In this document: piece after piece, positions 1 through 10,425 of the stretch
How positions within the stretch are numbered: position 1 is the first letter of the stretch
How the letters are laid out: each line of letters starts with the position of its first letter
Origin: Micromonospora sp. MA102
GTDB lineage: Bacteria; Actinomycetota; Actinomycetes; Mycobacteriales; Micromonosporaceae
Length of the DNA: 64,000 nucleotides
Direction of reading: 5' to 3'
Assembly (NCBI RefSeq): GCF_025460765.1
Contig: NZ_JAMWEG010000024.1
Coordinates: 1 to 64,000 of the forward strand
The notes under the pieces: model-generated
Told to the model about the DNA's origin: nothing
The model's database searches: none
The model's input: only the letters and a program-made list of their open reading frames with translations
Program-made: the position numbers and the translations under genes

Positions 1-129
1 CTGGGCTACGAGGTCCTCGGCTTCGACGTCGACACGGACAAGATCGCGAAGCTGAACGCCGGCGAGGTGCCGATCCACGAGCCCGGCCTGGACGAGCTGC
101 TCCGCCGCAACCTGGCCGCCGGCCGGCCC
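1..129 (+). pseudogene. UDP-glucose 6-dehydrogenase fragment, cut by the window edge and abruptly disrupted
   Basis: Reading in frame from base 1 gives about 43 residues of the N-terminal NAD-binding part of a UDP-glucose/GDP-mannose dehydrogenase. Visible landmarks are the strand-end GFDVDTDKI, the segment AGEVPIHEPGLDELL and then NLAAGR. In the family this is normally followed by a stretch like LRFTTD and a further 350 or so residues. Here family-like sequence ends at about base 126-129 (codons for AAGR), and the frame runs on to base 366 with compositionally meaningless sequence that overlaps the next gene. The 5' part lies outside the window. The enzyme oxidises UDP-glucose to UDP-glucuronate. 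The break could be a decayed copy or an assembly join, so I call it a remnant and not a functional gene. Confidence 0.55.
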
Positions 130-236
130 TTTTTGTTGTCCGGAACGCGCCGGCAATTGTCGAAATCCGGGCCCGCTCAAGGCATGCTGCGACTGGGAGG
201 TTCACCGCGCGGGGGCCGACCGGACGGGAGAGTGTC

Positions 237-3200
237 GTGCAGACCTTCAGGTGCGCCTCGTGCGGGCGGGAGATCAAGCCCGCCGTCGCCTGCCCGCACT
301 GCGGCGCCGACCAGCCACAGTGGGCCGAGCACCTGGCCGAGATCGAGCGCTCGATCGCCGAGATGAAGGCCCGCGACGCCGAGATCGCCCGCGAGCAACG
401 GCAGATCGCCGCCAAGATGCAGGCCGCCCTCTTCCAGCGGGACATCCTGGCGCACGCCGGCGAGGAGCGGATCAAGCAGGCCACCCGGCCGCGCCGCGTG
501 CTGCGCCGCCGGCCCGGTCGCCGCCCGCCGACCGCCACCACCGGCGCCCCGCCGCGGGTGCCCCGCCAGGGCACCCCGCCGACCGCCCCGGACGACCTCC
601 CCCCGTCGCCGCCGCGCGGCCGCCCACAGTGGCTCGACGCGGACAACCCGGAACACCCGCCCGAGGCGTCGTCCCGGGAGGTGCAGAACATCCCCCTCGG
701 GCTCGGCGCGCTGCTGCTCGGCATCGCGGCGGTGGTCTTCGCCGCCGTGGCCACCAGCTCGATGGATGCGCTGGCCCGGCTCGGCGTGCTGCTGGTCGCC
801 ACGGTGCTGATGCTGCTCGCCCCGCCGGTGGTGGCCCGGCGCGGGCTCACCTCGACCGCCGAGACGATCGCCGCGGTGGGCCTGCTGCTGCTGCCGCTGG
901 CCGGGTACGCGCTCTGGGCCGTCGACCGGGTCGGCGGCGGCACCTCCGGCCCGGCCTTCTCCGGGTCGATCTTCCTGGTCACCACCGTTGTCGCGTTCGG
1001 GTACGCCTACTGGACCGGGCTGCGGGCTCCCCGCTTCGCCACCGTGCTGGCCGCCCAGCCCGTGCTGCCGCTGCTGGCGTACGAGCGGATCACCGGGCCG
1101 GCCGGGTGGGCGCTGGTGCTCACCGTGGTTGCGGTGGCCGACCTGGCGCTGGCCCGCTCGGCGGTGGTGGTCGAACGCCCCGTCCGGCGTGACCTGCCGA
1201 GCCCGCCGCCGGAGCCCGCCCCGCCCCGGCAGCGCGCCGCCGACAGCCGGCCCGAGTCGGACCCGGAGGAGTCCGGCGAGGTGCTCGGCGCGGAGCCGCC
1301 GGCCGGCGCGGAGCGGGTCCCGCCGGCCCGACCGGTGCCCTGGCTGCGCGAACTGACCTGGCTGCTGCACGGGGCGGCGGTCGCCGTCGCCCTGGCGTAC
1401 GCGGTCACCGCCCTGCTGCGCGCCACCACCGTGCCGACCGCCGCCGGGGTGGGCGCCGTCCTGCTGCTCGCCGCGCTGGTCGGGCTCGCCGGGACGCTGG
1501 TGCTGCGCCGGCCGCCGCTGCCGGACGTGGGCGCCGGCGTCGTCACCCTCGCGGTGATCGGCGCGCTGGGCCGGGTCGCCTCGGTCGCCTTCCCCGGCCG
1601 GTCGCTGCTGCTCATCGCCGCGGTCATCGCGCTCACCGGGTTCGCCGTCCGGGGCGTACCGGAGGCGGCCCGGCGGGGTCCGCAGCTCGCCTCGGCGGTG
1701 GCGCTCACGGTCAGCGGCCTGGTCGTGGCCGGCGGCGCGCTGCGCGCCGGGCTGGCCCCGGTCCGCGCCGCGCTTCCCGCCTGGTCGGCGGACCTGAGCG
1801 GATGGCACGCCGAGCTGGCCGCGGCGGTCGGCCCCACCGGCTGGCAGCTCGCCGCCAGCGCCCTGCTGCTCACCGTCGCCGCGGTGGTGGCCCTGCCGGC
1901 GGAGATCCGGCGTGAGTTCGCGGTGGTCGGCGCCGGGCTGACCGCGCTCGCCGTGCCGGCCTCGCTCGGGCTGGGCTGGGCGACCGCCTGCTGGCCGATG
2001 CTGCTGACCGCGGTGGCCATCGGCGTGCTCGGGCTCACCGCGGGCACCGAGCGCGCCGCGGTGGCCCACTCGGTGACCGCCGCCGGGCTGGGGCTGATCG
2101 GGGCCGGAGCCGCGCTCGCCCGGCCCGCGCTGACCGCCGCCGCGCTGACCCTGCTGTTCCTGGCCGGCGCGCTGGTCTCGCTGGCGCCCCGGGTCCGGAT
2201 CGCCGCCGCGGCGGCGGACACCGTCTGCGCCTGGGCGGCCGGCGGGGCCGCGTTCGCGCTGCCCGGCGCGGTGGCCGCGTTCGTCGCCGCCACGGTGCCG
2301 ACCGTGCCGGCCCCCACCCCGGCGAACCTGCGCGAGGTCACCGTCCCGATCCTCGCGGCGAGCTTCCTCGGCGTGTGCGTCACACTCGGCTACGCCGCCC
2401 TCGTCCAGGTCGCCCAGCGGCACCTCACCATGCCGCACGCGCTCGGCACCGTGCTGGGCGCGGTGGCCGTCGCGGCGGCCGCGTTCGGCGCGCCCGGCGC
2501 CACCACCGCCGACGCCTGGCTGGGTGGGCTGCTGCTGGTCGCCGCCGCGTTGCTGGCGCTGGCCCCCCGGATCGACGCCGGCCGTCGCGCCGACCTGTCC
2601 CTCGACGGGTCCGACCTGGCCCTCGCCGCCACCACGGTGGCGCTCATCGCCACCCTGGTCCGGATCGCGGCCGTGCTGGCCCCCGGCGGCCAGCTCGTGG
2701 TGGCCGCGGCGCTGGTCACGGTGGTCGCCGTCGCCGCGCGGGCGATGCCGGAGGAGTGGCGGCGCGGGCCGGTCCTCGGCATCGCGGCCGGCGGCGCGCT
2801 GATCGGCCTCATCGCGGCGTGGAGCGCGCTGCGCGGCGGGGTCGGCGTGCTGGCCACGCCGGGCCCGATCTGGGCCGGCGACCTGAGCGGCTGGCCGGCC
2901 GCGCCGACCGGCGGGTCCACCTGGCAGGCGCCGGTCGCGCTGGCGCTGCTGGCCGTGGCCGCCGGCATCCTGCTGCCGGCGCCCTGGCGGTACGACGTCG
3001 CCGGCGCGGCCGCCGTGCTGGCCACCATCGGCGCGCCGGCCGCGTTCGACCTGCCCTGGTGGTCGCCGGTGCTGGTGGGCGCCATGGTCGCCACGGTGTT
3101 CGGGATGGCGGCGGTGGCCGCGGCCGATCCGCGCGCGGCGCTGTCCCGCGCCACGGTGGCCGGGGTCGTCGCCCTGCACGCCGCCGGCGCCGGGCTGGTG

Positions 3201-5147
3201 CGCCCGTGGACCACCGCGCTGGCGCTGGGCAGCATCGCGCTGATCGGGGTGACGGTGGCCGCCCTGGCCCGGGCCCTCGCGCCGGCGCTCGTGGAGGACG
3301 TCCGCACCGAGGGGATGCCGGCGCACCTCGTGCAGGTCGGCGGCGCGGCGGCCGGCGCCGCCCTGCTCGCGCTGCCCGGGGCGGTGGCCGCCCTGGCCGT
3401 CGAGTACGACCGACCCCCGCAGGTGGTGCTCACCGCCGCGCTGGCCGCGTCCAGCATCGGCCTGGCCGCGGTGGCGGCGGTCCGCCGGCAGGTTCCGCAG
3501 TACCTGCCGTTCGCGAGCGTGGCCGTGGTGGGCGGCGCGACGGTCAGCGCCGCCGCCGCCGTGATCACCCATCTACCCGCCGGGGTGTACGCCGCCGCGG
3601 CGGCGCTGCTCGGCGTGCTCGCCGAGCTGATCCGGGCCGCCACCGTGCCACCGGTCGGTTCGGCCCAGCCGATCCGCCGCTGGTCGGTGCTGCTGAACGG
3701 GGCGCTGCGCCGCGCGCCGGACGACCCGACCGAGCGGCGCTGGCGGGTGAGCCCGGCGGCCGGTGCGCTCGCCGCGGCGGCGCTGCCCACCGCCCTGGCC
3801 CTGGCCACGCTGGCGCCGGCGCTGGTGGTGGCGCTGGTCGAGCCGCTCCAGGTGGTGTCCCGGGTCTGGCAGGGCCCCCCGCCGGGGCTGCTCACCCCGC
3901 CACCCGAGGCGGTGGACCCGACGCACGTGCTCACCGCGCTCCTGCTCACCGCGACGGCGGCGCTGGCCGCTGTCGGATTCACCGGCGGCCGGCGGTCCCG
4001 GGCCGTGCCGGTGGTCCTGCCCGGGGCGGCGCTCACGTTGCTGATCACCCCGGTGGCGCTCGGCCGCGGCTGGCCGGTGACCGCGACGGCCGGGCTGGCC
4101 GTCTTCACCGTCTCGATGCTGGGGCTGGCGCTCACCCCGCCGCCCGCGCTGGCCGAGCCGGCCCGCTCGATCCGGGTCGCCCGGGTGCTGGTGTTCGCCA
4201 TCGGCCTGGCCGCCGGGAACGCCGGGCTCTCCGGAAGCCTCGCCACCCGGGAGCTGACCCTGTTCACGCTGGGCGGCGCGGTCGGCGTGGGCACGGTCGC
4301 CGCCCTCTTCGGCACCACCCAGCGGGCCCGCATCCTCGGCTGGCTGTTCGCCTCGCTGATGGCCCAGCTCTTCGTGCTCACGCTCGGCCTGGTGGCCGGG
4401 CTCGCCGCGGTCTGGTCCGCGTTCGGGGTGCTGGCCGTCGGGGCGGCGCTCCAGGTCTTCGCCGCCGCCCTGCCCCGGCTGCGCCGGCCCGAGGCGTACC
4501 GGGAGGCGGCCACCGTGGAGTGGAGCGGCCACGCCGCCGCGCTCATCGCGCTGGCCCTGGCCTACGACTCGCCCCGGCACATCGCCGCGCTGCTGGCCGC
4601 CTGGGGCGCCGTACTCGGGATGGCGGCCAGCCGCCCGGGCCGGCGGCCGGCGGAACGGAGCCTGCTCATCTGGGGCGTGGTGATCTGCGAGATCAGCGCC
4701 TGGTGGATCCTCATGCGGACGGCCGACGTGGCGCTGCCCGAGGCCTACACCCTGCCGTTCGCGCTGCTCGCCCTGCTGGTCGGGGTGCTGCAACTGCGGC
4801 ACCGGCCGGACCTGTCGAGCTGGGTGGCGTACGGGCCGGCCCTGGTCGCCGCGTTCCTGCCGACGCTGGCCATCGTGCTGGCCACCGAGTCCAGCATGCT
4901 GCGCCAGGTGCTGCTGCTGCTCGGCGCCGTCGCGGTGCTGATCTTCGGTTCGACGAGCCAGCAGCAGGCGCCAGTGATCGTGGGCGCCACGGTCACCGCG
5001 ATCGCCGCAGTGCACGCGCTGGTCAGCCTCGGCCCGTGGCTCGTGCTGATCCCGGTCGGTTTCGTCCTGCTGGTGCTCGGCGCGAGCAACGAGCGGCGCC
5101 GCCGCGCCCAGGAGCGCCTCCAGACGGCCCTCCGCGGGATGCGGTGA
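237..5147 (+). CDS. Giant polytopic membrane protein with N-terminal zinc ribbon (SCO7613-like)
   Basis: A 1636-residue protein. Residues 6-22 carry two CxxC pairs (C6/C9, C19/C22), a small zinc ribbon. A charged helical stretch (about 30-80) and a Pro/Arg-rich linker follow, and from about residue 150 to the C-terminus there are several dozen hydrophobic helices rich in Ala, Val and Leu. The architecture resembles actinobacterial proteins annotated as SCO7613 C-terminal domain membrane proteins, whose function is unknown. The membrane part contains internal repeats: a block around DLSGW at residue about 517 recurs about 364 residues later, and a weaker third copy sits near residues 1180-1400. 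The GTG start at 237 is preceded by GGGAG six bases upstream. It stands alone between the disrupted dehydrogenase and convergent purE. A transporter or cell-envelope role is possible but unsupported. Confidence 0.85.
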   Translation: MQTFRCASCGREIKPAVACPHCGADQPQWAEHLAEIERSIAEMKARDAEIAREQRQIAAKMQAALFQRDILAHAGEERIKQATRPRRVLRRRPGRRPPTATTGAPPRVPRQGTPPTAPDDLPPSPPRGRPQWLDADNPEHPPEASSREVQNIPLGLGALLLGIAAVVFAAVATSSMDALARLGVLLVATVLMLLAPPVVARRGLTSTAETIAAVGLLLLPLAGYALWAVDRVGGGTSGPAFSGSIFLVTTVVAFGYAYWTGLRAPRFATVLAAQPVLPLLAYERITGPAGWALVLTVVAVADLALARSAVVVERPVRRDLPSPPPEPAPPRQRAADSRPESDPEESGEVLGAEPPAGAERVPPARPVPWLRELTWLLHGAAVAVALAYAVTALLRATTVPTAAGVGAVLLLAALVGLAGTLVLRRPPLPDVGAGVVTLAVIGALGRVASVAFPGRSLLLIAAVIALTGFAVRGVPEAARRGPQLASAVALTVSGLVVAGGALRAGLAPVRAALPAWSADLSGWHAELAAAVGPTGWQLAASALLLTVAAVVALPAEIRREFAVVGAGLTALAVPASLGLGWATACWPMLLTAVAIGVLGLTAGTERAAVAHSVTAAGLGLIGAGAALARPALTAAALTLLFLAGALVSLAPRVRIAAAAADTVCAWAAGGAAFALPGAVAAFVAATVPTVPAPTPANLREVTVPILAASFLGVCVTLGYAALVQVAQRHLTMPHALGTVLGAVAVAAAAFGAPGATTADAWLGGLLLVAAALLALAPRIDAGRRADLSLDGSDLALAATTVALIATLVRIAAVLAPGGQLVVAAALVTVVAVAARAMPEEWRRGPVLGIAAGGALIGLIAAWSALRGGVGVLATPGPIWAGDLSGWPAAPTGGSTWQAPVALALLAVAAGILLPAPWRYDVAGAAAVLATIGAPAAFDLPWWSPVLVGAMVATVFGMAAVAAADPRAALSRATVAGVVALHAAGAGLVRPWTTALALGSIALIGVTVAALARALAPALVEDVRTEGMPAHLVQVGGAAAGAALLALPGAVAALAVEYDRPPQVVLTAALAASSIGLAAVAAVRRQVPQYLPFASVAVVGGATVSAAAAVITHLPAGVYAAAAALLGVLAELIRAATVPPVGSAQPIRRWSVLLNGALRRAPDDPTERRWRVSPAAGALAAAALPTALALATLAPALVVALVEPLQVVSRVWQGPPPGLLTPPPEAVDPTHVLTALLLTATAALAAVGFTGGRRSRAVPVVLPGAALTLLITPVALGRGWPVTATAGLAVFTVSMLGLALTPPPALAEPARSIRVARVLVFAIGLAAGNAGLSGSLATRELTLFTLGGAVGVGTVAALFGTTQRARILGWLFASLMAQLFVLTLGLVAGLAAVWSAFGVLAVGAALQVFAAALPRLRRPEAYREAATVEWSGHAAALIALALAYDSPRHIAALLAAWGAVLGMAASRPGRRPAERSLLIWGVVICEISAWWILMRTADVALPEAYTLPFALLALLVGVLQLRHRPDLSSWVAYGPALVAAFLPTLAIVLATESSMLRQVLLLLGAVAVLIFGSTSQQQAPVIVGATVTAIAAVHALVSLGPWLVLIPVGFVLLVLGASNERRRRAQERLQTALRGMR

Positions 5148-5222
5148 AACTGGAGGGGTGGGCACTCGCCGTCGGGGGCGGGCAGAGGGTGCCGGGTCCG
5201 CGCAGGGGTCCCGGCGGGGGAC

Positions 5223-5714
5223 TCAGGTGAGCGAGGCGCGGAGGGCCTTCTCCTTCTCGGCGACCAGCTCTTCCAGGCTCGCCTGGTAGGCGGCCATCCG
5301 GTCGCGCAGCGCGGGGTCGGACGCGCCCAGGATGCGGACCGCGAGCAGCCCGGCGTTGCGGGCGTTGCCGATCGACACCGTGGCCACCGGCACGCCGGCC
5401 GGCATCTGCACGATGGAGAGCAGCGAGTCCATGCCGTCGAGATACTTCAGTGGCACCGGCACGCCGATCACCGGCAGTGGGGTGACCGAGGCGACCATGC
5501 CGGGCAGGTGCGCGGCACCACCCGCACCGGCGATGATCACCTTGACGCCCCGGTCCGCGGCGGACCGGCCGTACTCGATCATCTTGACCGGGGTGCGGTG
5601 GGCCGACACCACGCCGACCTCGTAGGGCACCCCGAACTCGTCCAGCGCCTCGGCGGCGGCCCGCATGGTCGGCCAGTCCGAGTCGCTGCCCATGATCAGC
5701 CCGACGGTGCTCAC
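5223..5714 (-). CDS. purE: 5-(carboxyamino)imidazole ribonucleotide mutase, class I PurE
   Basis: A 163-residue protein, the usual length for class I PurE, which converts N5-CAIR to CAIR in de novo purine synthesis. Signature pieces are GSDSDWPTM (residues 9-17), SAHRTP (37-42, with the catalytic His) and the nucleotide-binding loop GAGGAAHLPGM (63-73). The GTG start overlaps the purK stop by four bases (GTGA), so the two are translationally coupled as purK-purE on the minus strand. The partner PurK supplies N5-CAIR. Cytosolic and almost certainly functional. Confidence 0.97.
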   Translation of the reverse strand: MSTVGLIMGSDSDWPTMRAAAEALDEFGVPYEVGVVSAHRTPVKMIEYGRSAADRGVKVIIAGAGGAAHLPGMVASVTPLPVIGVPVPLKYLDGMDSLLSIVQMPAGVPVATVSIGNARNAGLLAVRILGASDPALRDRMAAYQASLEELVAEKEKALRASLT

Positions 5715-6871
5715 TCGCGCCCCTCCCGCAGCCAGCGGGCGGCTCGCGCGGCCCGGGCCCGTACGTCGTCCAGGTCGGTGCCGAGCACGGTGACGTGCCC
5801 GATCTTGCGGCCCGGGCGCACCTGCTTGCCGTACAGGTGGACCTTGGCCCCGGGTTCGGCGGCGAAGAGGTGGTGCAGCCGCTCGTCGATGGAGATGCCG
5901 CCCGGCTCGCCGCCGAGCACGTTCGCCATCACCACGACCGGCGCGGTGAGCGTGGTGTCCCCCATCGGGTAGTCGAGCACGGCCCGCAGGTGCTGCTCGA
6001 ACTGGGAGGTCCGGGCCCCCTCGATGGTCCAGTGCCCGGAGTTGTGCGGCCGCATGGCCAGCTCGTTCACCACCAGCCCGGTGGGCGTCTCGAACAGCTC
6101 CACGGCGAGCAGGCCGACCACGCCGAGCGCGGTGGCCAGGTCGATGGCGAGCTGCTGCGCGGCGACGGCCCGCTCCTCCGGCAGGTCGGGCGCCGGGGCG
6201 AGCACCTCGACGCAGATGCCGTCCCGCTGCACCGTCTCCACCACGGGATAGGCGGCGACCTGACCGAACGGCGAGCGGGCCACCTGCACGGCCAGCTCCC
6301 GGCGCAGCGCCACCCGCTCCTCGACGATCAGCGGGGTGCCCCCGGCCAGCAGGGTGGTGGCCAGTTCGGCGGCCTGGGTGCCGTCGTCCACCATCCAGAC
6401 GCCCCGGCCGTCGTAGCCGCCGCGGGCGGCCTTCAGCACCACCGGCCAGCCGATCTCCGCGCCGAACGCGAGCAGGTCGGCCGGGGTCTCGACGGGGCGC
6501 CAGACCGGGTTCGGCGCGCCCAGCTCACCGAGCCGCTCGCGCATCACCCGCTTGTCCTGGGCGTGCACCAGCGCCTCGGCCGGCGGGAAGAGCTTCACGC
6601 CCTCCTCGGTCAGGGTGCGGATGTGCGCGTTGGGCACGTGCTCGTGGTCGAAGGTGACCACGTCGCACGCCTTGGCGAAGGTGCGCAGGGCGGCGAGGTC
6701 GGTGTGGTCGCCGTACTGGACGTCGGCGGCGACCAGGGCGGCGCCGTCGTCCGGTGCGAGCGCGAGCACGCGCAGCGACTGGCCGAGGGCGATGGCGGCC
6801 TGGTGGGTCATCCGGGCCAGCTGGCCACCGCCCACCATGCCGACGACAGGCAGTCCGGTACGGGAATCCAT
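5711..6871 (-). CDS. purK: 5-(carboxyamino)imidazole ribonucleotide synthase PurK
   Basis: A 386-residue ATP-grasp enzyme that makes N5-CAIR from AIR, bicarbonate and ATP. The N-terminal pre-ATP-grasp motif GMVGGGQLARM is at about residues 11-21. The ATP-grasp core includes the segments VVLKAARGGYDGRG and VEERVALRRELAVQVAR, and the C-terminal part has the family sequence NELAMRPHNSGHWT. Length and motifs are complete. It is the first gene of the purK-purE pair. A TAGGCT box lies nine bases upstream of the ATG on the minus strand (6881-6886), so the transcript may have little or no leader. Confidence 0.96.
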   Translation of the reverse strand: MDSRTGLPVVGMVGGGQLARMTHQAAIALGQSLRVLALAPDDGAALVAADVQYGDHTDLAALRTFAKACDVVTFDHEHVPNAHIRTLTEEGVKLFPPAEALVHAQDKRVMRERLGELGAPNPVWRPVETPADLLAFGAEIGWPVVLKAARGGYDGRGVWMVDDGTQAAELATTLLAGGTPLIVEERVALRRELAVQVARSPFGQVAAYPVVETVQRDGICVEVLAPAPDLPEERAVAAQQLAIDLATALGVVGLLAVELFETPTGLVVNELAMRPHNSGHWTIEGARTSQFEQHLRAVLDYPMGDTTLTAPVVVMANVLGGEPGGISIDERLHHLFAAEPGAKVHLYGKQVRPGRKIGHVTVLGTDLDDVRARAARAARWLREGRE

Positions 6872-6973
6872 AGCGCCGCCAGCCTATCGGGACGCCGGCC
6901 AGCCCCGGCCGGGGAGGGCCGCCCTGCCGGGGTCCAGACCTCCCCGACGCGGCGAGGAAGGGCCGCCCCGCCG

Positions 6974-6994
6974 CGGTTCGGGCTTCCCGAACCG
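6974..6994 (-). terminator. Hairpin downstream of the 7012-7485 gene
   Basis: CGGTTCGGG (6974-6982) and CCCGAACCG (6986-6994) form a perfect nine-base-pair stem with a three-base loop. It starts 17 bases past the stop codon of the minus-strand gene. There is no long T-run, as is usual for high-GC actinobacterial terminators. Confidence 0.55.
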
Positions 6995-7011
6995 GGGTGC
7001 GACGGCCCGGG

Positions 7012-7485
7012 TCAGCTCGTGGCGACGGCGATGCGGCGGGGCGCCCGGGCGATCTCGCGGGCGGTCGTGCGGGCGATCAGCAGCGAACCGATCACGGTCG
7101 GGGCGAGCCAGGCGACCAGGTGCCCGCCGGTCATCTGCACGGCGAAGCCGGTGACGAAGGCGATCACCGTGCTGCCCATCAGGTTGAGGTGCCAGATCCG
7201 CCAGCCCCGGGCACCGAGGCCGCGCGGCCGGCGCCGGGCGATCCAGAGGCCGCCGACCAGCCAGCCGAGGGTGAGCGCGCCGAGCACGGCCAGCCCCCAC
7301 AGGCGGCCCGGGTCGTAGGCGAAGAGTCCGAAGGCGCTGAGGCTGAGCCCGAGGGCGGCCCCCGCGTAGACGCGGCCGAGCAGGGTGTGCCGGCCGCGGC
7401 GCTTCGGCGCGAGCAGCACGGGCAGCGCCAGCAGCAGCCCGGTGATGCCGCTGGCGGCGTGGAGCACGACGAGAACGGTGTGCAC
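7012..7485 (-). CDS. Small polytopic membrane protein, divergent from a PadR regulator
   Basis: About 157 residues from the GTG at 7485 (HTVLVVLHAASG...). I chose this start because GGGAGGGGG sits a few bases upstream, and because starting further upstream would translate through the inverted repeat. There are about five hydrophobic helices, including GLLLALPVLL, a central GLAVLGALTLGWLVGGLWIA and STVIAFVTGFAVQM. I recognise no catalytic motif; it looks like a DUF2306-type small membrane protein, but this is a weak impression. It is divergent from the PadR gene at 7588, with a paired operator-like repeat in the shared intergenic region, so it is the likely regulatory target of that protein. 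Confidence 0.75.
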   Translation of the reverse strand: MHTVLVVLHAASGITGLLLALPVLLAPKRRGRHTLLGRVYAGAALGLSLSAFGLFAYDPGRLWGLAVLGALTLGWLVGGLWIARRRPRGLGARGWRIWHLNLMGSTVIAFVTGFAVQMTGGHLVAWLAPTVIGSLLIARTTAREIARAPRRIAVATS

Positions 7486-7500
7486 GGGTCCCCCTCCCGC

Positions 7501-7559
7501 GACATCCCAATGTGGGAGGTCGATAGGGTCCAGCATCGGACCTGACACAATGGGATGTC
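7501..7559. promoter_or_regulatory. Inverted repeat, probable PadR operator
   Basis: GACATCCCAATGT (7501-7513) is mirrored by ACAATGGGATGTC (7547-7559), matching 12 of 13 positions, with 33 bases between. The arms contain the ACAT/ATGT ends typical of PadR-family operators. The element fills the gap between the divergent membrane protein (start 7485) and padR (start 7588), so it could repress both promoters. Regulation is inferred. Confidence 0.6.
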
Positions 7560-7587
7560 AAGGAGATTCGCGAAGGAGAACCGACCG

Positions 7588-8140
7588 ATGCCGGACCGGC
7601 CGTTGAACGCCACCGCCGCCTCGCTGCTGGGATTCCTGCACGACGGCCCGATGACCGGCTGGGACCTGGTCACCGTCGCCCAACAGCGGATCGGGGCGTT
7701 CTGGTCGCTGACCCAGAGCCAGGTCTACCGGGAGCTGACCGCGATGGCGGCCGCCGGGCTGGTCCGGGCCGGTGAGCGGGGCCGACGCGACCGGCAGCCC
7801 TACGAGATCACCGAGGCGGGGCGCCGGGCCTTCACCGAGTGGACGGCCCGCCCCCCGGCCGACGAGACGATCCGGTTCCCACTCCTGCTCACGGTGCTCT
7901 TCGGCCGGCACCTCCCGCCGGACCGGCTCGCCGGCTACCTCGGCGCGCACCGGGCCGCCCACGCCGCACGGCTCGCCGACTACCAGGCCGCCGCCGCGGC
8001 GCTCCCACCGGAGGCGGACGAGATCGAACCGTACGCGGTGGCCACGCTGCGCTTCGGGCTGGCGTACGAGCGGGCGGTGCTGGAGTGGTTCGACGCGCTG
8101 CCCGGGCCGCTCCGGCCCGCCGCCGGGGGCGAGGAGCCGG

Positions 8141-8148
<8 letters not shown>
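7588..8148 (+). CDS. PadR-family transcriptional regulator
   Basis: A 186-residue protein. Residues 1-75 form a winged helix of PadR type: LLGFLHDGPMTGWDL, then the recognition region SQVYRELTAMAAAGLV and the wing RRDRQPYEITEAGR. The C-terminal half (about 85-180) is a helical dimerisation domain of the AphA/VirR-like class. ATG 7588 is preceded by GAAGGAG at good spacing. The first in-frame start further upstream would overlap the right arm of the inverted repeat. It is probably a repressor of itself and of the divergent membrane protein. The inducer is unknown. Its last eight bases overlap the convergent DUF255 gene. Confidence 0.9.
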
Positions 8149-10177
<2,029 letters not shown>

Positions 10178-10425
10178 CTGACGACCATATCGAGCGCACT
10201 GCGACCGCGCGGCTGTCCGCCCCCGAAGTTGGACATGAAGCGCGCGACGCAGGTGGTGCGCCGTCACGCCCAGGGCCAGGGAACGACACCCGGGGGCGCT
10301 GCCCCGTTCGGCCCCGATGTGGGTGACGCGACCGCGGGACACGATCCGTCCTTCCGATATTCATCTTTGTTGATTTGAATCAGCGCATGCCCGGCGGCCG
10401 CCGGGCCGTCCGAAGGAGACGGTTC

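Noticed and set aside
177..3572. 1131-codon open frame on the minus strand opposite the giant membrane protein
   Set aside because: Its translation is low-complexity Gly/Arg/Gln, as expected for the antisense frame of a GC3-rich gene. No domain is visible.
2375..5230. 951-codon plus-strand frame overlapping the giant membrane protein
   Set aside because: Arg/Gly/Ala shadow frame without motifs; the membrane-protein frame has coherent helices and repeats.
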